64,000 bases of DNA from Phenylobacterium sp. RIFCSPHIGHO2_01_FULL_69_31 (GTDB lineage Bacteria; Pseudomonadota; Alphaproteobacteria; Caulobacterales; Caulobacteraceae), in NCBI RefSeq assembly GCF_001824475.1, contig NZ_MHXN01000006.1, forward strand, positions 62,001 to 126,000, given 5' to 3'. Shown one piece after another: positions 29,288-37,187 of the stretch. The stretch's first letter is position 1, and each line of letters begins with the position of its first letter. The translations under genes were made by a program, and so were the position numbers. Under the pieces are notes generated by a model that saw only the letters and a program-made list of their open reading frames with translations, did no database searches and was not told the DNA's origin.

Positions 29288-30943
29288 ATGATGCGTACCT
29301 TTACCGGCCTAGCCCTGGCCGCCTCATTCTTCGCCACGACCGCTGCCGCTCAGGAGATCTCGGCGCAGCGCCTCTCGGACATCACCCGCGAACTGGCCTC
29401 CGAAGCCTACGCCGGGCGCGGCCCGGGCGGGCCCGGGGAGCAGAAGACGGTCGACTTCATCGTCGCCCAGTTCAAGGCCCTGGGCCTGACGCCGGCCGGC
29501 GACGACGGGAGGTGGACCCAAGCCGTGCCGCTGTGGCGCTACCAGACCCAGCCGGGCGGAACCTTCACCCTGACGGCCGCCGGACAGTCGAAGGCGCTGC
29601 ACGAGCAGACGGACCTGCGGATCGAGACCCAGCGGCCGGTGGAGCGGGTGGTGATCGAGGCCGCGCCGCTGGTGTTCGTGGGCTATGGCGTGACGGCCCC
29701 CGAGCGCGGCTGGGACGACTTCAAGGGCGTGGACCTGAAGGGAAGGATCGCCCTGGTCCTGATCAACGACCCGGACTTCGAGGCGACGCCGCAGGATGCG
29801 GTGTCCGGCAAGTTCGGCGGCAAGGCGGCGACCTTCTACGCGCGCTGGGTCTACAAGTACGAGGAGGCCGTGCGGCGCGGGGCGCTGGGCGTCCTGATCG
29901 TGCATGAGACGGCCGGTGCGGCCTATGGCTGGAACACGGTCGTGGCCTCGAACGGCGAGAGCTTCGACGTGGTCCGCCCCGATCCGGCGCGGGACAAGCT
30001 GCTGCTGCAGGGCTGGATCCAGCGCGACCTGACGGTGCAGCTGTTCAAGGACGTCGGGCTGGACTTCGAGGCGGAGAAGGCGCGCGCCAAGACCGCAGCG
30101 TTCCGGCCGGTGGCGCTGAAGGGCGCGACGTTCTCGGCCGACTACCGCAACAGCTTCACGGCCCTGAAGAGCCAGAACGTGCTGGCCAAGATCACCGGTA
30201 CGAAGCGTCCGCAGGAGAGCCTGCTCTACGCCGCCCATTGGGATGCCTACGGCGTCGATCCTGCCGATCCCACGGGCAAGGTGATCCGGCCGGGCGCCGT
30301 GGACGATGCGGTGGGGGTCGCCGGCGTGATCGAGACGGCGCGCGCCTTCAAGGCGGGGCCCCCGCCCGAGCGCACGGTGGTCTTCGCGGCCTGGACGGCC
30401 GAGGAGCGCGGCCTGCTGGGCAGCGAATACTACGCCCAGCGCCACGAGGGCGATCTGGCGCGGATGGTGGCCAACTACACCTACGACGTGCTGCAAACGG
30501 GCGGACCGGCCCGGGACGTGGTGCTGGTGGGCTCCGGGCAGAACGAATTGGAGGCCCACCTGGCGAAGGTGGCGGCCAGGCACGGCCGGACGATCACGCC
30601 GGACCCGCGACCGGAGCGCGCGCTGTTCTACCGCGCCGATCACTTCTCGGTCGCTAAGCGAGGGGTGCCGACCGTGCTGTTCATGGGCATGAGCGGCGGC
30701 GCCGACCTCGTGAACGGGGGCCGCGCGGCGGGCGATCGTTGGGTCGAGGACTACACCGCCCGCTGCTATCACCAGACCTGCGACGTCTGGGCGCCGGAAC
30801 AAGACTATCGCGGCGCGGCGCAGGACGTGACGCTGGCCTTCGAGGCCGGCCGCGAACTGGCCAACTCCCGCCTCTGGCCAGATTGGAACGCCACCTCGGA
30901 GTTCAAGCCGGTCCGGGCGAAATCGGCGGCCGCACGGCGGTAG
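29288..30943 (+). CDS. exported M28-family zinc metallopeptidase
   Basis: 551 aa; two adjacent ATG codons (29288, 29291) follow GAGG. A signal peptide ends near TAAAQ (residue 21). The catalytic domain has His317 in AAHWDAYG, the bridging Asp in GAVDDAVG (Asp339/340), the Glu pair in TAEERGLLG, and the late His of RADHFSVAKRG. A PA-like insert lies between about residues 130 and 260. M28 exopeptidases of this length remove N-terminal residues from peptides in the periplasm. It is monocistronic and followed by a hairpin. Confidence 0.92.
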   Translation: MMRTFTGLALAASFFATTAAAQEISAQRLSDITRELASEAYAGRGPGGPGEQKTVDFIVAQFKALGLTPAGDDGRWTQAVPLWRYQTQPGGTFTLTAAGQSKALHEQTDLRIETQRPVERVVIEAAPLVFVGYGVTAPERGWDDFKGVDLKGRIALVLINDPDFEATPQDAVSGKFGGKAATFYARWVYKYEEAVRRGALGVLIVHETAGAAYGWNTVVASNGESFDVVRPDPARDKLLLQGWIQRDLTVQLFKDVGLDFEAEKARAKTAAFRPVALKGATFSADYRNSFTALKSQNVLAKITGTKRPQESLLYAAHWDAYGVDPADPTGKVIRPGAVDDAVGVAGVIETARAFKAGPPPERTVVFAAWTAEERGLLGSEYYAQRHEGDLARMVANYTYDVLQTGGPARDVVLVGSGQNELEAHLAKVAARHGRTITPDPRPERALFYRADHFSVAKRGVPTVLFMGMSGGADLVNGGRAAGDRWVEDYTARCYHQTCDVWAPEQDYRGAAQDVTLAFEAGRELANSRLWPDWNATSEFKPVRAKSAAARR

Positions 30944-30950
30944 CTGACCG

Positions 30951-30982
30951 GCGCGTTCAGGCACGGTTCAGGGTGAACGCGC
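30951..30982 (+). terminator. 9-bp hairpin after the M28 peptidase gene
   Basis: GCGCGTTCA (30951-30959) pairs perfectly with TGAACGCGC (30974-30982), 8 bp after the stop. There is no strong U-tract, so termination is possible but not certain. Confidence 0.4.
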
Positions 30983-31011
30983 GTTAGTGCCTTCAATTCA
31001 GGAGGCATTTC

Positions 31012-31407
31012 ATGCGCAAGGTCATCACTACCGCCCTGGCCGCCGTGACCGCCGCCGGCGCCGTCCTGGCGACCGCGGCGCCCGCCCAGGCGGACCGCTA
31101 TCGTCATCACCGCCATCGGGACAACGACGACGCCGTGGCCGCCGCCGTCCTGGGCGGCGTCGCCGGCCTGGCCCTGGGCGCGGCCCTGTCCAGCAACCGC
31201 GACCGCAACCGCGGCTACTATTCCAACGGCTATTCGTACGACCCGCGCTACGAGCGCTACCGCGGCGGCTACTACCGCGACAGCTATTACGGTGGCCGGC
31301 CGTACGCCCGCTATGATCGCCCCTACCGGACTTGCGTGACCCGCGATCGCGTCTGGGATCCCTACATCGGGCGCCGCGTGACCATCGAGCGTCGCTACGC
31401 CTGCTGA
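31012..31407 (+). CDS. exported Tyr/Arg-rich glycine-zipper protein
   Basis: 131 aa, ATG 31012 behind AGGAGG. A signal peptide (residues 1-27, ending AQA) is followed by a His/Arg stretch (DRYRHHRHR). A short glycine-zipper-like helix follows (VLGGVAGLALGAAL), then a Tyr/Arg/Gly-rich domain and a C-terminal TCVTRDRVWDPYIGRR segment with two Cys. Such proteins are common periplasmic hypotheticals in Caulobacterales. The 3' end overlaps the convergent EthD gene by 13 bp. Confidence 0.82.
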   Translation: MRKVITTALAAVTAAGAVLATAAPAQADRYRHHRHRDNDDAVAAAVLGGVAGLALGAALSSNRDRNRGYYSNGYSYDPRYERYRGGYYRDSYYGGRPYARYDRPYRTCVTRDRVWDPYIGRRVTIERRYAC

Positions 31408-31799
31408 GGCTGGCCCACCACCACCCGTTCCTGACCCCACCAAAGCGGTGAGCGGGACAGGTCGATGAACCGCTTCTCGTCCTCGAGCAGCAATACGGCC
31501 GCCGCCTGGGCCTCCGGGCGGCGGCCGTTCTGCGCCATGGCCTCCAGGCTGTCGAACCACAGCTCGGCCACGCCGTCGAAGTCGGGCGGCGCCTCGCGGC
31601 TGGCGCGGATGCCCGCGCTCACGTCGGCGGGCAGGCTGTGAGTCAGGACGTAGCGCCGGATCTGGAGGACCTCGGCCACGCTGGCCACCAGCGGCCCGTG
31701 GGTATCGTACCAACACTTCTGAAATTCGGCGCGGCTGAGGGACGCCAGCCGGACGAGACAGATGTGAGTTTGATCATGGCGATACGCCTCCCGACTCAA
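31395..31799 (-). CDS. EthD-domain protein with apparent 5' frameshift
   Basis: The open frame gives 134 aa from TTG 31799, without a convincing ribosome-binding site. The EthD region is clear: LSRAEFQKCWYDTHGPLV, FDGVAELWFDS and a late DEKRFIDL. In another frame, ATG 31777 sits 9 bp after GGGAGGCG and encodes MIKLT, the usual first residues of EthD proteins; the protein then continues as CLVRL in the annotated frame. A single-base deletion near 31763 would explain this. The gene is therefore either damaged at its 5' end, wrongly sequenced, or uses the TTG start. The enzyme role of EthD proteins is mostly unproven. Confidence 0.7.
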   Translation of the reverse strand: MSREAYRHDQTHICLVRLASLSRAEFQKCWYDTHGPLVASVAEVLQIRRYVLTHSLPADVSAGIRASREAPPDFDGVAELWFDSLEAMAQNGRRPEAQAAAVLLLEDEKRFIDLSRSPLWWGQERVVVGQPQQA

Positions 31800-31889
31800 C
31801 CATAACAGGCGAACGGCGCTCGCCAGAACCCTAGGCTCAGGCTAGGTTCGAGGGGGTCGGACAGGGCTGGAGGCTAGGGGGCGCGGACA

Positions 31890-33338
31890 ATGTCCGACGA
31901 GCTCAGAAGCGAGAACGCGCGCCTGGCGGCCCGCGTGGCGGAGCTGGAGGCCCAGCTCGCCGCCAAGCCGCCCATCGATCGCGCCAGCCTCTATCGCATG
32001 ACCGACAACGCCCCCTGGGGCGTGCTCGCCGTCAACAGCGACGGCGGCGTCGACTACGCCAACCCCGCCTTCCAGCGCTGGATGATGCGGACCGTCCCGG
32101 CCACTGGCGAGCGCCTGGCCGACGCCATCTGCCCCCCATTGCTGGCGCGGCTGGAGGCGCCCCTCGCGGGGGCCTTGGGCGGGGAGGCGCACGAGGCCGA
32201 GCTCTCGGTCGAGGATGCGGCGGGCGAAAGGCGCGACGCCCGGATCTTCGTCGTGCCTCGCGGCGGCGGACGCAACGCCGTCACTGGCGCGGTGGTCAGC
32301 CTCTACGACGTCACCGACACCCAGGCCCTGGACCGCACGGTGCGGGAGAACGAGGCGCGGCTGAGCCATATCAACGCCGTCGCGCCGACCGCGAACTACA
32401 TCTACGACTTCCAGGCTGGCGGGCCGGCCTGGGCGGCCGGGCGCGCGGAGGGCGTTTACGGCTATTCCGCGGTCGAGCTCATGGCTGGCGGCGGCGAACT
32501 GATCCGCTCCCTGATCCATCCGGACGACTTCCCGAAGATCGCCGAGCGCCTGAAGCGACTCACCGCCGGCGCCGACGGCGACGTGCAGGAGTTCGAGCTG
32601 CGGGTCCGGCGGCGGGACGGGGGCTATCGGTGGGTGCTGGACCGGGCCGTGGCCTTCGAGCGGAACGCGGAGGGCCGGGTGATCAAGACGCTGAGTGCGG
32701 CGCTCGACATCGACGAGCGCAAGCGCGCCGAGGAGCGCCGCACGCTGCTCATCAACGAGCTGAACCACCGGGTGAAGAACACCCTGGCCTCGGTGCAGTC
32801 GATCGCCCGCCAGACCCTCCGTTCGGCCCACACGCCGGAGGAGATGGTGGAGATCTTCACCGGCCGCCTGATGGCGCTGGCCTCGGCCCACGACGTGCTC
32901 ACGCGCGAAAACTGGGAGGGCGCGGGGCTGCGGAAGATCGTCGAGGTGGCGCTGGCGCCCTTCGACGCGGCGCGGGTCTTGCGCGGCGGGCCCGACGTGC
33001 GGCTGGACGCCCGCGCGGCGCTTGCGCTGGGCATGGCGCTGCACGAACTCGCCACCAACGCCTCGAAGTATGGGGCGCTGTCCAACGAGGCCGGCCAGGT
33101 GCGGGTGTCGTGGGAGATCCGGGCGGGCGGTCCGGCGTCGGTGCTGGCGCTGGAATGGCGCGAGGAGGGCGGTCCGCCGGTAGTCCCGCCCAAGCGCCGC
33201 GGGTTCGGCTCGCGCCTGCTCACCCAGGGCGTCCGCAGCGAACTGGGCGGATCCGCCGACGTGGAGTTCGCGCCGGGCGGCGTCGTGTGCCGGATCACGG
33301 CGCCGCTGGAGACCACGCCCATCCTCGCCCTGGCCTGA
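31890..33338 (+). CDS. HWE histidine kinase with N-terminal coiled coil and two PAS domains
   Basis: 482 aa. A short coiled coil (residues 3-25, LRSENARLAARVAELEAQL) precedes PAS 1 (about 32-145) and PAS 2 (about 155-280). The kinase core has NELNHRVKNTLASVQS with His293, ALHELATNASKYGA, and EWREEGGPPV bearing the WxE motif. It has no membrane helix, so the coiled coil and PAS domains likely sense cytosolic signals. A lone receiver gene lies 570 bp downstream (33906), making it a candidate partner. Confidence 0.92.
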   Translation: MSDELRSENARLAARVAELEAQLAAKPPIDRASLYRMTDNAPWGVLAVNSDGGVDYANPAFQRWMMRTVPATGERLADAICPPLLARLEAPLAGALGGEAHEAELSVEDAAGERRDARIFVVPRGGGRNAVTGAVVSLYDVTDTQALDRTVRENEARLSHINAVAPTANYIYDFQAGGPAWAAGRAEGVYGYSAVELMAGGGELIRSLIHPDDFPKIAERLKRLTAGADGDVQEFELRVRRRDGGYRWVLDRAVAFERNAEGRVIKTLSAALDIDERKRAEERRTLLINELNHRVKNTLASVQSIARQTLRSAHTPEEMVEIFTGRLMALASAHDVLTRENWEGAGLRKIVEVALAPFDAARVLRGGPDVRLDARAALALGMALHELATNASKYGALSNEAGQVRVSWEIRAGGPASVLALEWREEGGPPVVPPKRRGFGSRLLTQGVRSELGGSADVEFAPGGVVCRITAPLETTPILALA

Positions 33339-33441
33339 TCGCAACCCGGCCTCCGCAATATCGCCACAGAGTCCCGCGAAACGTAGTTGACGGCGAGGAG
33401 TCCAGTAATTACTAAACATGCAGGAACTGGATTCACGAGAC

Positions 33442-33535
33442 CTCGCCACCCGGAGGGCCCAGCGGCCGCCCCAGCCGCTTTCCGCCTCTTCCGCGACCAA
33501 ACCTCCCCCCTGAGTGCGGAGATCCGGGTGGCGAG
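33442..33535 (+). ncRNA. candidate structured RNA or leader (three-way junction)
   Basis: CTCGCCACCCGGA (33442-33454) is the exact reverse complement of TCCGGGTGGCGAG (33523-33535). Inside this 13-bp closing stem are AGCGGC/GCCGCT (33461-33466 with 33474-33479) and TCCGC/GCGGA (33481-33485 with 33516-33520). Together they form a three-way junction. The last loop contains ACCTCCCCCC, an anti-Shine-Dalgarno-like tract as found in several alphaproteobacterial small RNAs. Strand and promoter are not established; a DNA-level function is the alternative. Confidence 0.45.
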
Positions 33536-33559
33536 CCCCCAACTGCTTGGAGAAGCCTG

Positions 33560-33661
33560 ATGCGCGTCCGATATGCCATCCGCTGGTCCCGGCTCACCGA
33601 GACGCTGGCCATGGCTGCGTCGGCTGCAGGGCTGATCGCCGTGGTCGCCCGACTGGTCTAG
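33560..33661 (+). CDS. possible 33-aa membrane peptide
   Basis: ATG 33560 lies 8 bp after GGAG. The 33 residues begin with an Arg-rich stretch (MRVRYAIRWSRL) and end in a hydrophobic helix (AMAASAAGLIAVVARLV). It follows the structured element by 24 bp, so it could be a leader-controlled small membrane protein. Short frames like this arise by chance in GC-rich DNA, so the call is weak. Confidence 0.35.
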   Translation: MRVRYAIRWSRLTETLAMAASAAGLIAVVARLV

Positions 33662-33905
33662 AACGGGCCAAGAAGAGGCGTACGAAGTCGTCACGCCTTA
33701 ACCATCGAAGTCTGCAACCGGGACGCGATTGCCGTGGCGGAAGCTTACGGCGAGGGCGTGCGCGGCCGCCGCAGATCTCAAGAGGCGTAGAATTCGGCGC
33801 GGTTAACGCGGATTCAGTACGTCTGTCAGTCTTACCTTAAATTCCCATCGCCAGATTCGCGGCGTAGTCGGGCGCATTCCCGGCGCCGCTCCGCGGAGCT
33901 CCACC

Positions 33906-34334
33906 GTGCCGGACACCCCGGTCGATTTCGGCAGGCCCCTGAAGGTTCTGCATGTCGACGACGACCCGATGAACCTGCGCGTGGTCCAGGAGATCCTGGG
34001 TGCGTTCGGTCATGACGCGGTGATGGCCTGCTCGGGGCAGGAGGCCCTAGAGCGGCTCGCGGTCGAGGCGTTCGACATCATGCTGCTCGACATCCACATG
34101 CCGGGGATGACGGGAGTGGACGTGATCGAGCGCCTGCGCAGCTCCAGCGGGCCGGAACGCGACATCCCGGTCATCGCCCTCACCGCCGACGTCTATTCGC
34201 GGCGGCCGGCCGAGTACGTGGCCCTGGGCTTTAACGACTTCGTCTCGAAGCCGATCCTGGTCTCCGGCCTAATGGCGACCATCAAGCGCTGCGTCGCAGC
34301 GCCCCGCGCAACGGCCCTCAGCCGCGCGAGCTAG
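33906..34334 (+). CDS. stand-alone receiver-domain response regulator
   Basis: 142 aa from GTG 33906. It is a single CheY-like receiver with the acidic pocket Asp18-Asp20, phospho-acceptor Asp62 (MLLDIHMPGM), Thr93 and Lys115 (FVSKPI). No output domain is present, so it acts through protein interaction or as a phosphate sink. Similarity of its alpha4-beta5 region to hybrid-kinase receivers suggests a detached receiver. The nearest kinase is the HWE protein upstream. Confidence 0.9.
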   Translation: MPDTPVDFGRPLKVLHVDDDPMNLRVVQEILGAFGHDAVMACSGQEALERLAVEAFDIMLLDIHMPGMTGVDVIERLRSSSGPERDIPVIALTADVYSRRPAEYVALGFNDFVSKPILVSGLMATIKRCVAAPRATALSRAS

Positions 34335-34363
34335 ATCGCGCCGACGGCGACCCCAAAAGCAAA

Positions 34364-34387
34364 ACGCCCGCCGTCGCCGGCGGGCGT
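34364..34387 (-). terminator. intrinsic terminator of the DUF4142 gene
   Basis: ACGCCCGCCG (34364-34373) pairs perfectly with CGGCGGGCGT (34378-34387). On the minus strand it is followed by TTTTGCTTTTGG. It lies 22 bp after the stop at 34409 and is the same class as the one at 15842. Confidence 0.85.
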
Positions 34388-34408
34388 CGCTGTGTCCGGA
34401 GGGGCCGG

Positions 34409-35035
34409 CTACTTCTTAGCCGGCGCCGCGGCAGGCTCGGCCTGCAGGGACTTCACCTTGTCCAGATGGGCCTGGACCTTGGGCACGGCCTTGGCGGCCG
34501 CGGCCTTGAGGCCCGCATCGTCGCCGTTGTCGGCGTAGCCCTGCATCAGGGTCAGGGTCTCGCTGTGAGCGGCTTCCTGCTGGGCGAGGTAAGTCTTGTC
34601 GAAGTCCGCGGCCGAGGCGGCGTTGAGGTTGTCGATCAGGCCCTTGCGGCGCTCGTCGAGGCCGGTCGGCGCGGTCTTGCCGGCGGCGGTGATGAGCGGC
34701 TTCATCTCGTTGGTCATCGCCGTGTGTTCGGTGACCATCATCTTGCCGAAGTCCTTCACGCCCTGGGACTGGCCCTTCTTCTGGGCGATCTGGCCGGCCT
34801 GGATCTCGTACATGTCGCCGATGGCGGCGTTGGTGACGAAGGCGTCAGTGGACACCTGGCCCACGGTCGCGGCCGCAGTGGCCCCGACGGCCGCGGAGGT
34901 GGCGTCCTGGGCGGCGTTGACCGCTTCGTTCGAGGTGCCGGGGTCTGCGGCGGTCGCGGTCTCGTCCTTCTGCTGGCAGGCGGCGAGCGACATCGCGGTT
35001 ACGGCGGCGGCCGCAAGCATCATGGCGCGTTTCAT
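34409..35035 (-). CDS. DUF4142 ferritin-like lipoprotein
   Basis: 208 aa. The signal peptide has lipobox SLAAC (Cys20). After a Thr/Ala linker, a four-helix DUF4142 domain (about residues 60-200) shows FVTNAAIGDMYEIQAGQIA, VKDFGKMMVTEHTAM and YLAQQEAAHSETL. The spaced His/Glu residues resemble ferritin-like bundles, though metal binding is unproven. The gene sits behind an exact EcfG-type promoter motif, so expression in the general stress response is expected. A terminator follows. Confidence 0.9.
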   Translation of the reverse strand: MKRAMMLAAAAVTAMSLAACQQKDETATAADPGTSNEAVNAAQDATSAAVGATAAATVGQVSTDAFVTNAAIGDMYEIQAGQIAQKKGQSQGVKDFGKMMVTEHTAMTNEMKPLITAAGKTAPTGLDERRKGLIDNLNAASAADFDKTYLAQQEAAHSETLTLMQGYADNGDDAGLKAAAAKAVPKVQAHLDKVKSLQAEPAAAPAKK

Positions 35036-35068
35036 GGAGGCTCTCCCTTGAGGCGTGGTGGAGGGCCA

Positions 35069-35093
35069 AACGGCCCGTTAGCCAAGGGGTTCC
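35069..35093 (-). promoter_or_regulatory. EcfG (general stress sigma) promoter motif for the DUF4142 gene
   Basis: On the minus strand GGAAC (35093-35089) is followed by exactly 16 bp and CGTT (35072-35069), the published consensus of alphaproteobacterial EcfG/SigT. The predicted transcription start is about 25 nt before ATG 35035. The -35 element lies inside the 3' end of the upstream protease gene. Confidence 0.75.
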
Positions 35094-36046
35094 GGCATCG
35101 GCACAATGATTAGTCCGGACCGGGCCAGGAACATCCGCTGGCCCGCGAGGTCGAGGGACAGGCGGAACTGCCGGAACAGCCCCGTCCCCAGGAGGCCCGC
35201 GGGCGCCGGGGCGTTGGCGGCCGGGGTATAGACCTGGACCTCGGCGTCGCGCAGCGTCATGCCGGCCAGCCGGACCGTCCGTGCCGTGACCATGCGGTCC
35301 AGGCTCAATCCCCCCAGGCTGACGGAATGTGCCGAGCTCACGCGGCGGCCAGGGGCCAGCAGGCCGGCGTCCTCGGCCGCCGGCGCCGACAGGGCCAGGA
35401 CGCCGCTGGCGCCGGTGTCCACCAGGACGTCGAGGGGCGGGGCGTCCTCGATATGGACGGCGACCATCGGGGCGCCCCCCTCGAGCCGCAGCGGAACCTG
35501 GATGGCGTCGCGGGGCGGGCGATGGGCGTGCCGCGCCAGAAAGCGCGCGCGGGCCCGCGGAAAATCCGCCTCGACCACCATGTGGCGCAGGACGTCGCGG
35601 CCGATCAGCAGCTGGAAGTCGCGGCCCGTGGCGGCCGAGATGGCGGCGAGATCCAGCGCCGCCGCCCGCAGCCGCGGGATGTGGAGACCGGGAAGGGCGA
35701 GGTCCAGGCGGACGGTGTGGGTCAGGCTGGGCCCGCCGCTGACCCCGTAGGCCAGGATCGGCGCGGCCACCGTGCGCGGCAGCTCCAGGCGCTGGGCCAG
35801 AGCGCGGTCGACGGCCGAGAACTGGGCGCCGGAATCGACCACCGCCCGGATGGGCGCGCCGTTTACCGTCACGGCGATGTCGATCAGGCCGCCCCGGGCA
35901 GGCAGCGGCTGCCACGGCGTGTCGCGGCCGTTGGCGAAGCGGGGCTCCAGTGGCGGCCAGGGCAGGCGGTCGCGCACGAGGAACAGCGCCCCGCCCGCGG
36001 CCCCGAGCAGGCCGAGACGCGAAAGAAGGCCGCGCCGGCTGATCAC
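35078..36046 (-). CDS. Tat-exported two-lobed retropepsin-like aspartic protease
   Basis: 322 aa from GTG 36046, whose codon overlaps the stop of the GH84 gene (GTGA). The N-terminus is twin-arginine-like (ISRRGLLSRLGLLGAAGG). Two aspartic-protease half-motifs occur, VVDSGAQFSAVD (Asp71) and VLVDTGASGVLAL (Asp210). Each is followed by a hydrophobic LIGRD- or LLGTGL-type flap region, so one chain could form the full active site like pepsin. The family is Asp_protease_2; bacterial members process envelope proteins, but substrates are unknown. Confidence 0.88.
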   Translation of the reverse strand: MISRRGLLSRLGLLGAAGGALFLVRDRLPWPPLEPRFANGRDTPWQPLPARGGLIDIAVTVNGAPIRAVVDSGAQFSAVDRALAQRLELPRTVAAPILAYGVSGGPSLTHTVRLDLALPGLHIPRLRAAALDLAAISAATGRDFQLLIGRDVLRHMVVEADFPRARARFLARHAHRPPRDAIQVPLRLEGGAPMVAVHIEDAPPLDVLVDTGASGVLALSAPAAEDAGLLAPGRRVSSAHSVSLGGLSLDRMVTARTVRLAGMTLRDAEVQVYTPAANAPAPAGLLGTGLFRQFRLSLDLAGQRMFLARSGLIIVPMPEPLG

Positions 36047-37110
36047 TGGGTCTGCAACTCCTCGGCCCCGATGGCGAAGGCGCCGTCCAGCCAGGCCAGG
36101 ATCTCGCGGGCCGCCGGATGGTCGAAGGCGGCGAACCGGGCGTGCAGGCGGGCCTTCTGCTCCGGGGTGATCCCGTCCAAGCCCGCGTCTTCCAACAGGA
36201 GCAGGGTGCGTTCGACCCCGTCCGCCAAGTCCGGCCCGAGGACCGCGACCGCCGCGCGGCGGAAGGCGGCGAGGTACTGGTAGTCCGCTCCGTCCCGGTA
36301 GCTCTCCGCCAGGGTCAGGGCGGGGATCTGCGACAGCACGGCCTGGGAGGCGGTGTTGATCCCGTGGGCCGCGATGTGCGGGCCGATGGTCGACGGGCGG
36401 CCGGTGAAGGCCCGCAGGTGCAGGTGGCGGCTCATTCGCGGGCCGTCGTTGACCGGATAGTTGTCCCAGAGGAACGGCTTGCGACGCATCTGTTCGGTCA
36501 CGCGGGCCAGGTGGCCGGCGGAGAACTCGCGCGCGCAGACCTCCTCGCCGGTCCACATGATCTGGATGGCGGGGTCGAGGCCGGCGCCCAGGTCCTCCAG
36601 ATAGTTCGCGGGTCGCTGGCCGAAGACGCGATCCAGCACCGGATCGTCCGTGTAGTAGCTGGGGCAGGCGATGACCCGGGCGGCCGTGCTGCGCTCGGCG
36701 ATCCAGTGGACGATCTCGACCTGGCGCTCGGCCAGGTCCGGCAGGTCGCCCTTCATGTCGTCGAAGAAGACGCCAAGGTCGGCGAGGCCCAAGCTGTCGA
36801 GCTGGCCGAGCTTGGCGGCCAGCGCCGCCTTCGCCTCGGCGTCGAAACCGAGGAAGAGCTCGTAAGGGCTGAGACCGATCCCGAACCGCACCCCCGCCTG
36901 ACGGCAGACATCGGCGAAGGCGGCCAGCGCCTGCAGCTCGGCGTCGGGGTAGGGCTCGCGCCAGCGGCGGCGCAGATGGGCGTCGGCCTTGGGCGCATAG
37001 AGGTAGAAGCCGTAGCCGGCGGGGGCGAGTGCGCGGACCAGGCTCGCCCGTTCCTCCCAGGAATAGGGCCGGCCGAAGAAGCCCTCGATGATGCCGAGCT
37101 CGGGTGTCAT
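36043..37110 (-). CDS. GH84-family beta-N-acetylglucosaminidase
   Basis: 355 aa without a signal peptide, so probably cytosolic unless exported otherwise. The family fingerprint is strong: GIIEGFFGRPYSW at residues 6-18 and the catalytic Asp pair Asp117-Asp118 in GVFFDDMKG. WTGEEV, PFLWDNYPVND and NTASQ-type active-site loops are also present. GH84 enzymes remove beta-GlcNAc (O-GlcNAcase or hyaluronidase type) by substrate-assisted catalysis. At this length it consists of essentially the catalytic domain alone. It is translationally coupled to an exported aspartic protease and divergent from the saccharopine-dehydrogenase-like gene. Confidence 0.9.
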   Translation of the reverse strand: MTPELGIIEGFFGRPYSWEERASLVRALAPAGYGFYLYAPKADAHLRRRWREPYPDAELQALAAFADVCRQAGVRFGIGLSPYELFLGFDAEAKAALAAKLGQLDSLGLADLGVFFDDMKGDLPDLAERQVEIVHWIAERSTAARVIACPSYYTDDPVLDRVFGQRPANYLEDLGAGLDPAIQIMWTGEEVCAREFSAGHLARVTEQMRRKPFLWDNYPVNDGPRMSRHLHLRAFTGRPSTIGPHIAAHGINTASQAVLSQIPALTLAESYRDGADYQYLAAFRRAAVAVLGPDLADGVERTLLLLEDAGLDGITPEQKARLHARFAAFDHPAAREILAWLDGAFAIGAEELQTQ

Positions 37111-37187
37111 GGTCCCCTGATAACGGACCCGGTTGCGAGCACGATGTAAATTTGTAAGGTCCGCGCCAGCAAATCGAGGAAGCGCCC

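Larger units (their letters stand above)
33339..33905. other. 567-bp intergenic region between HWE kinase and receiver
   Basis: The region holds the three-arm inverted-repeat element (33442-33535) and a 33-codon open frame (33560-33661). The remaining 240 bp before the receiver start has lower GC patches (TTAACC, TCTTACCTTAAATTC) suggestive of promoter sequence, but no consensus I would defend. Confidence 0.5.

Noticed and set aside
33423..33447. GGAAC motif followed 16 bp later by CGCC near the inverted-repeat element
   Set aside because: The -10 does not match CGTT and it would start transcription inside the first stem.
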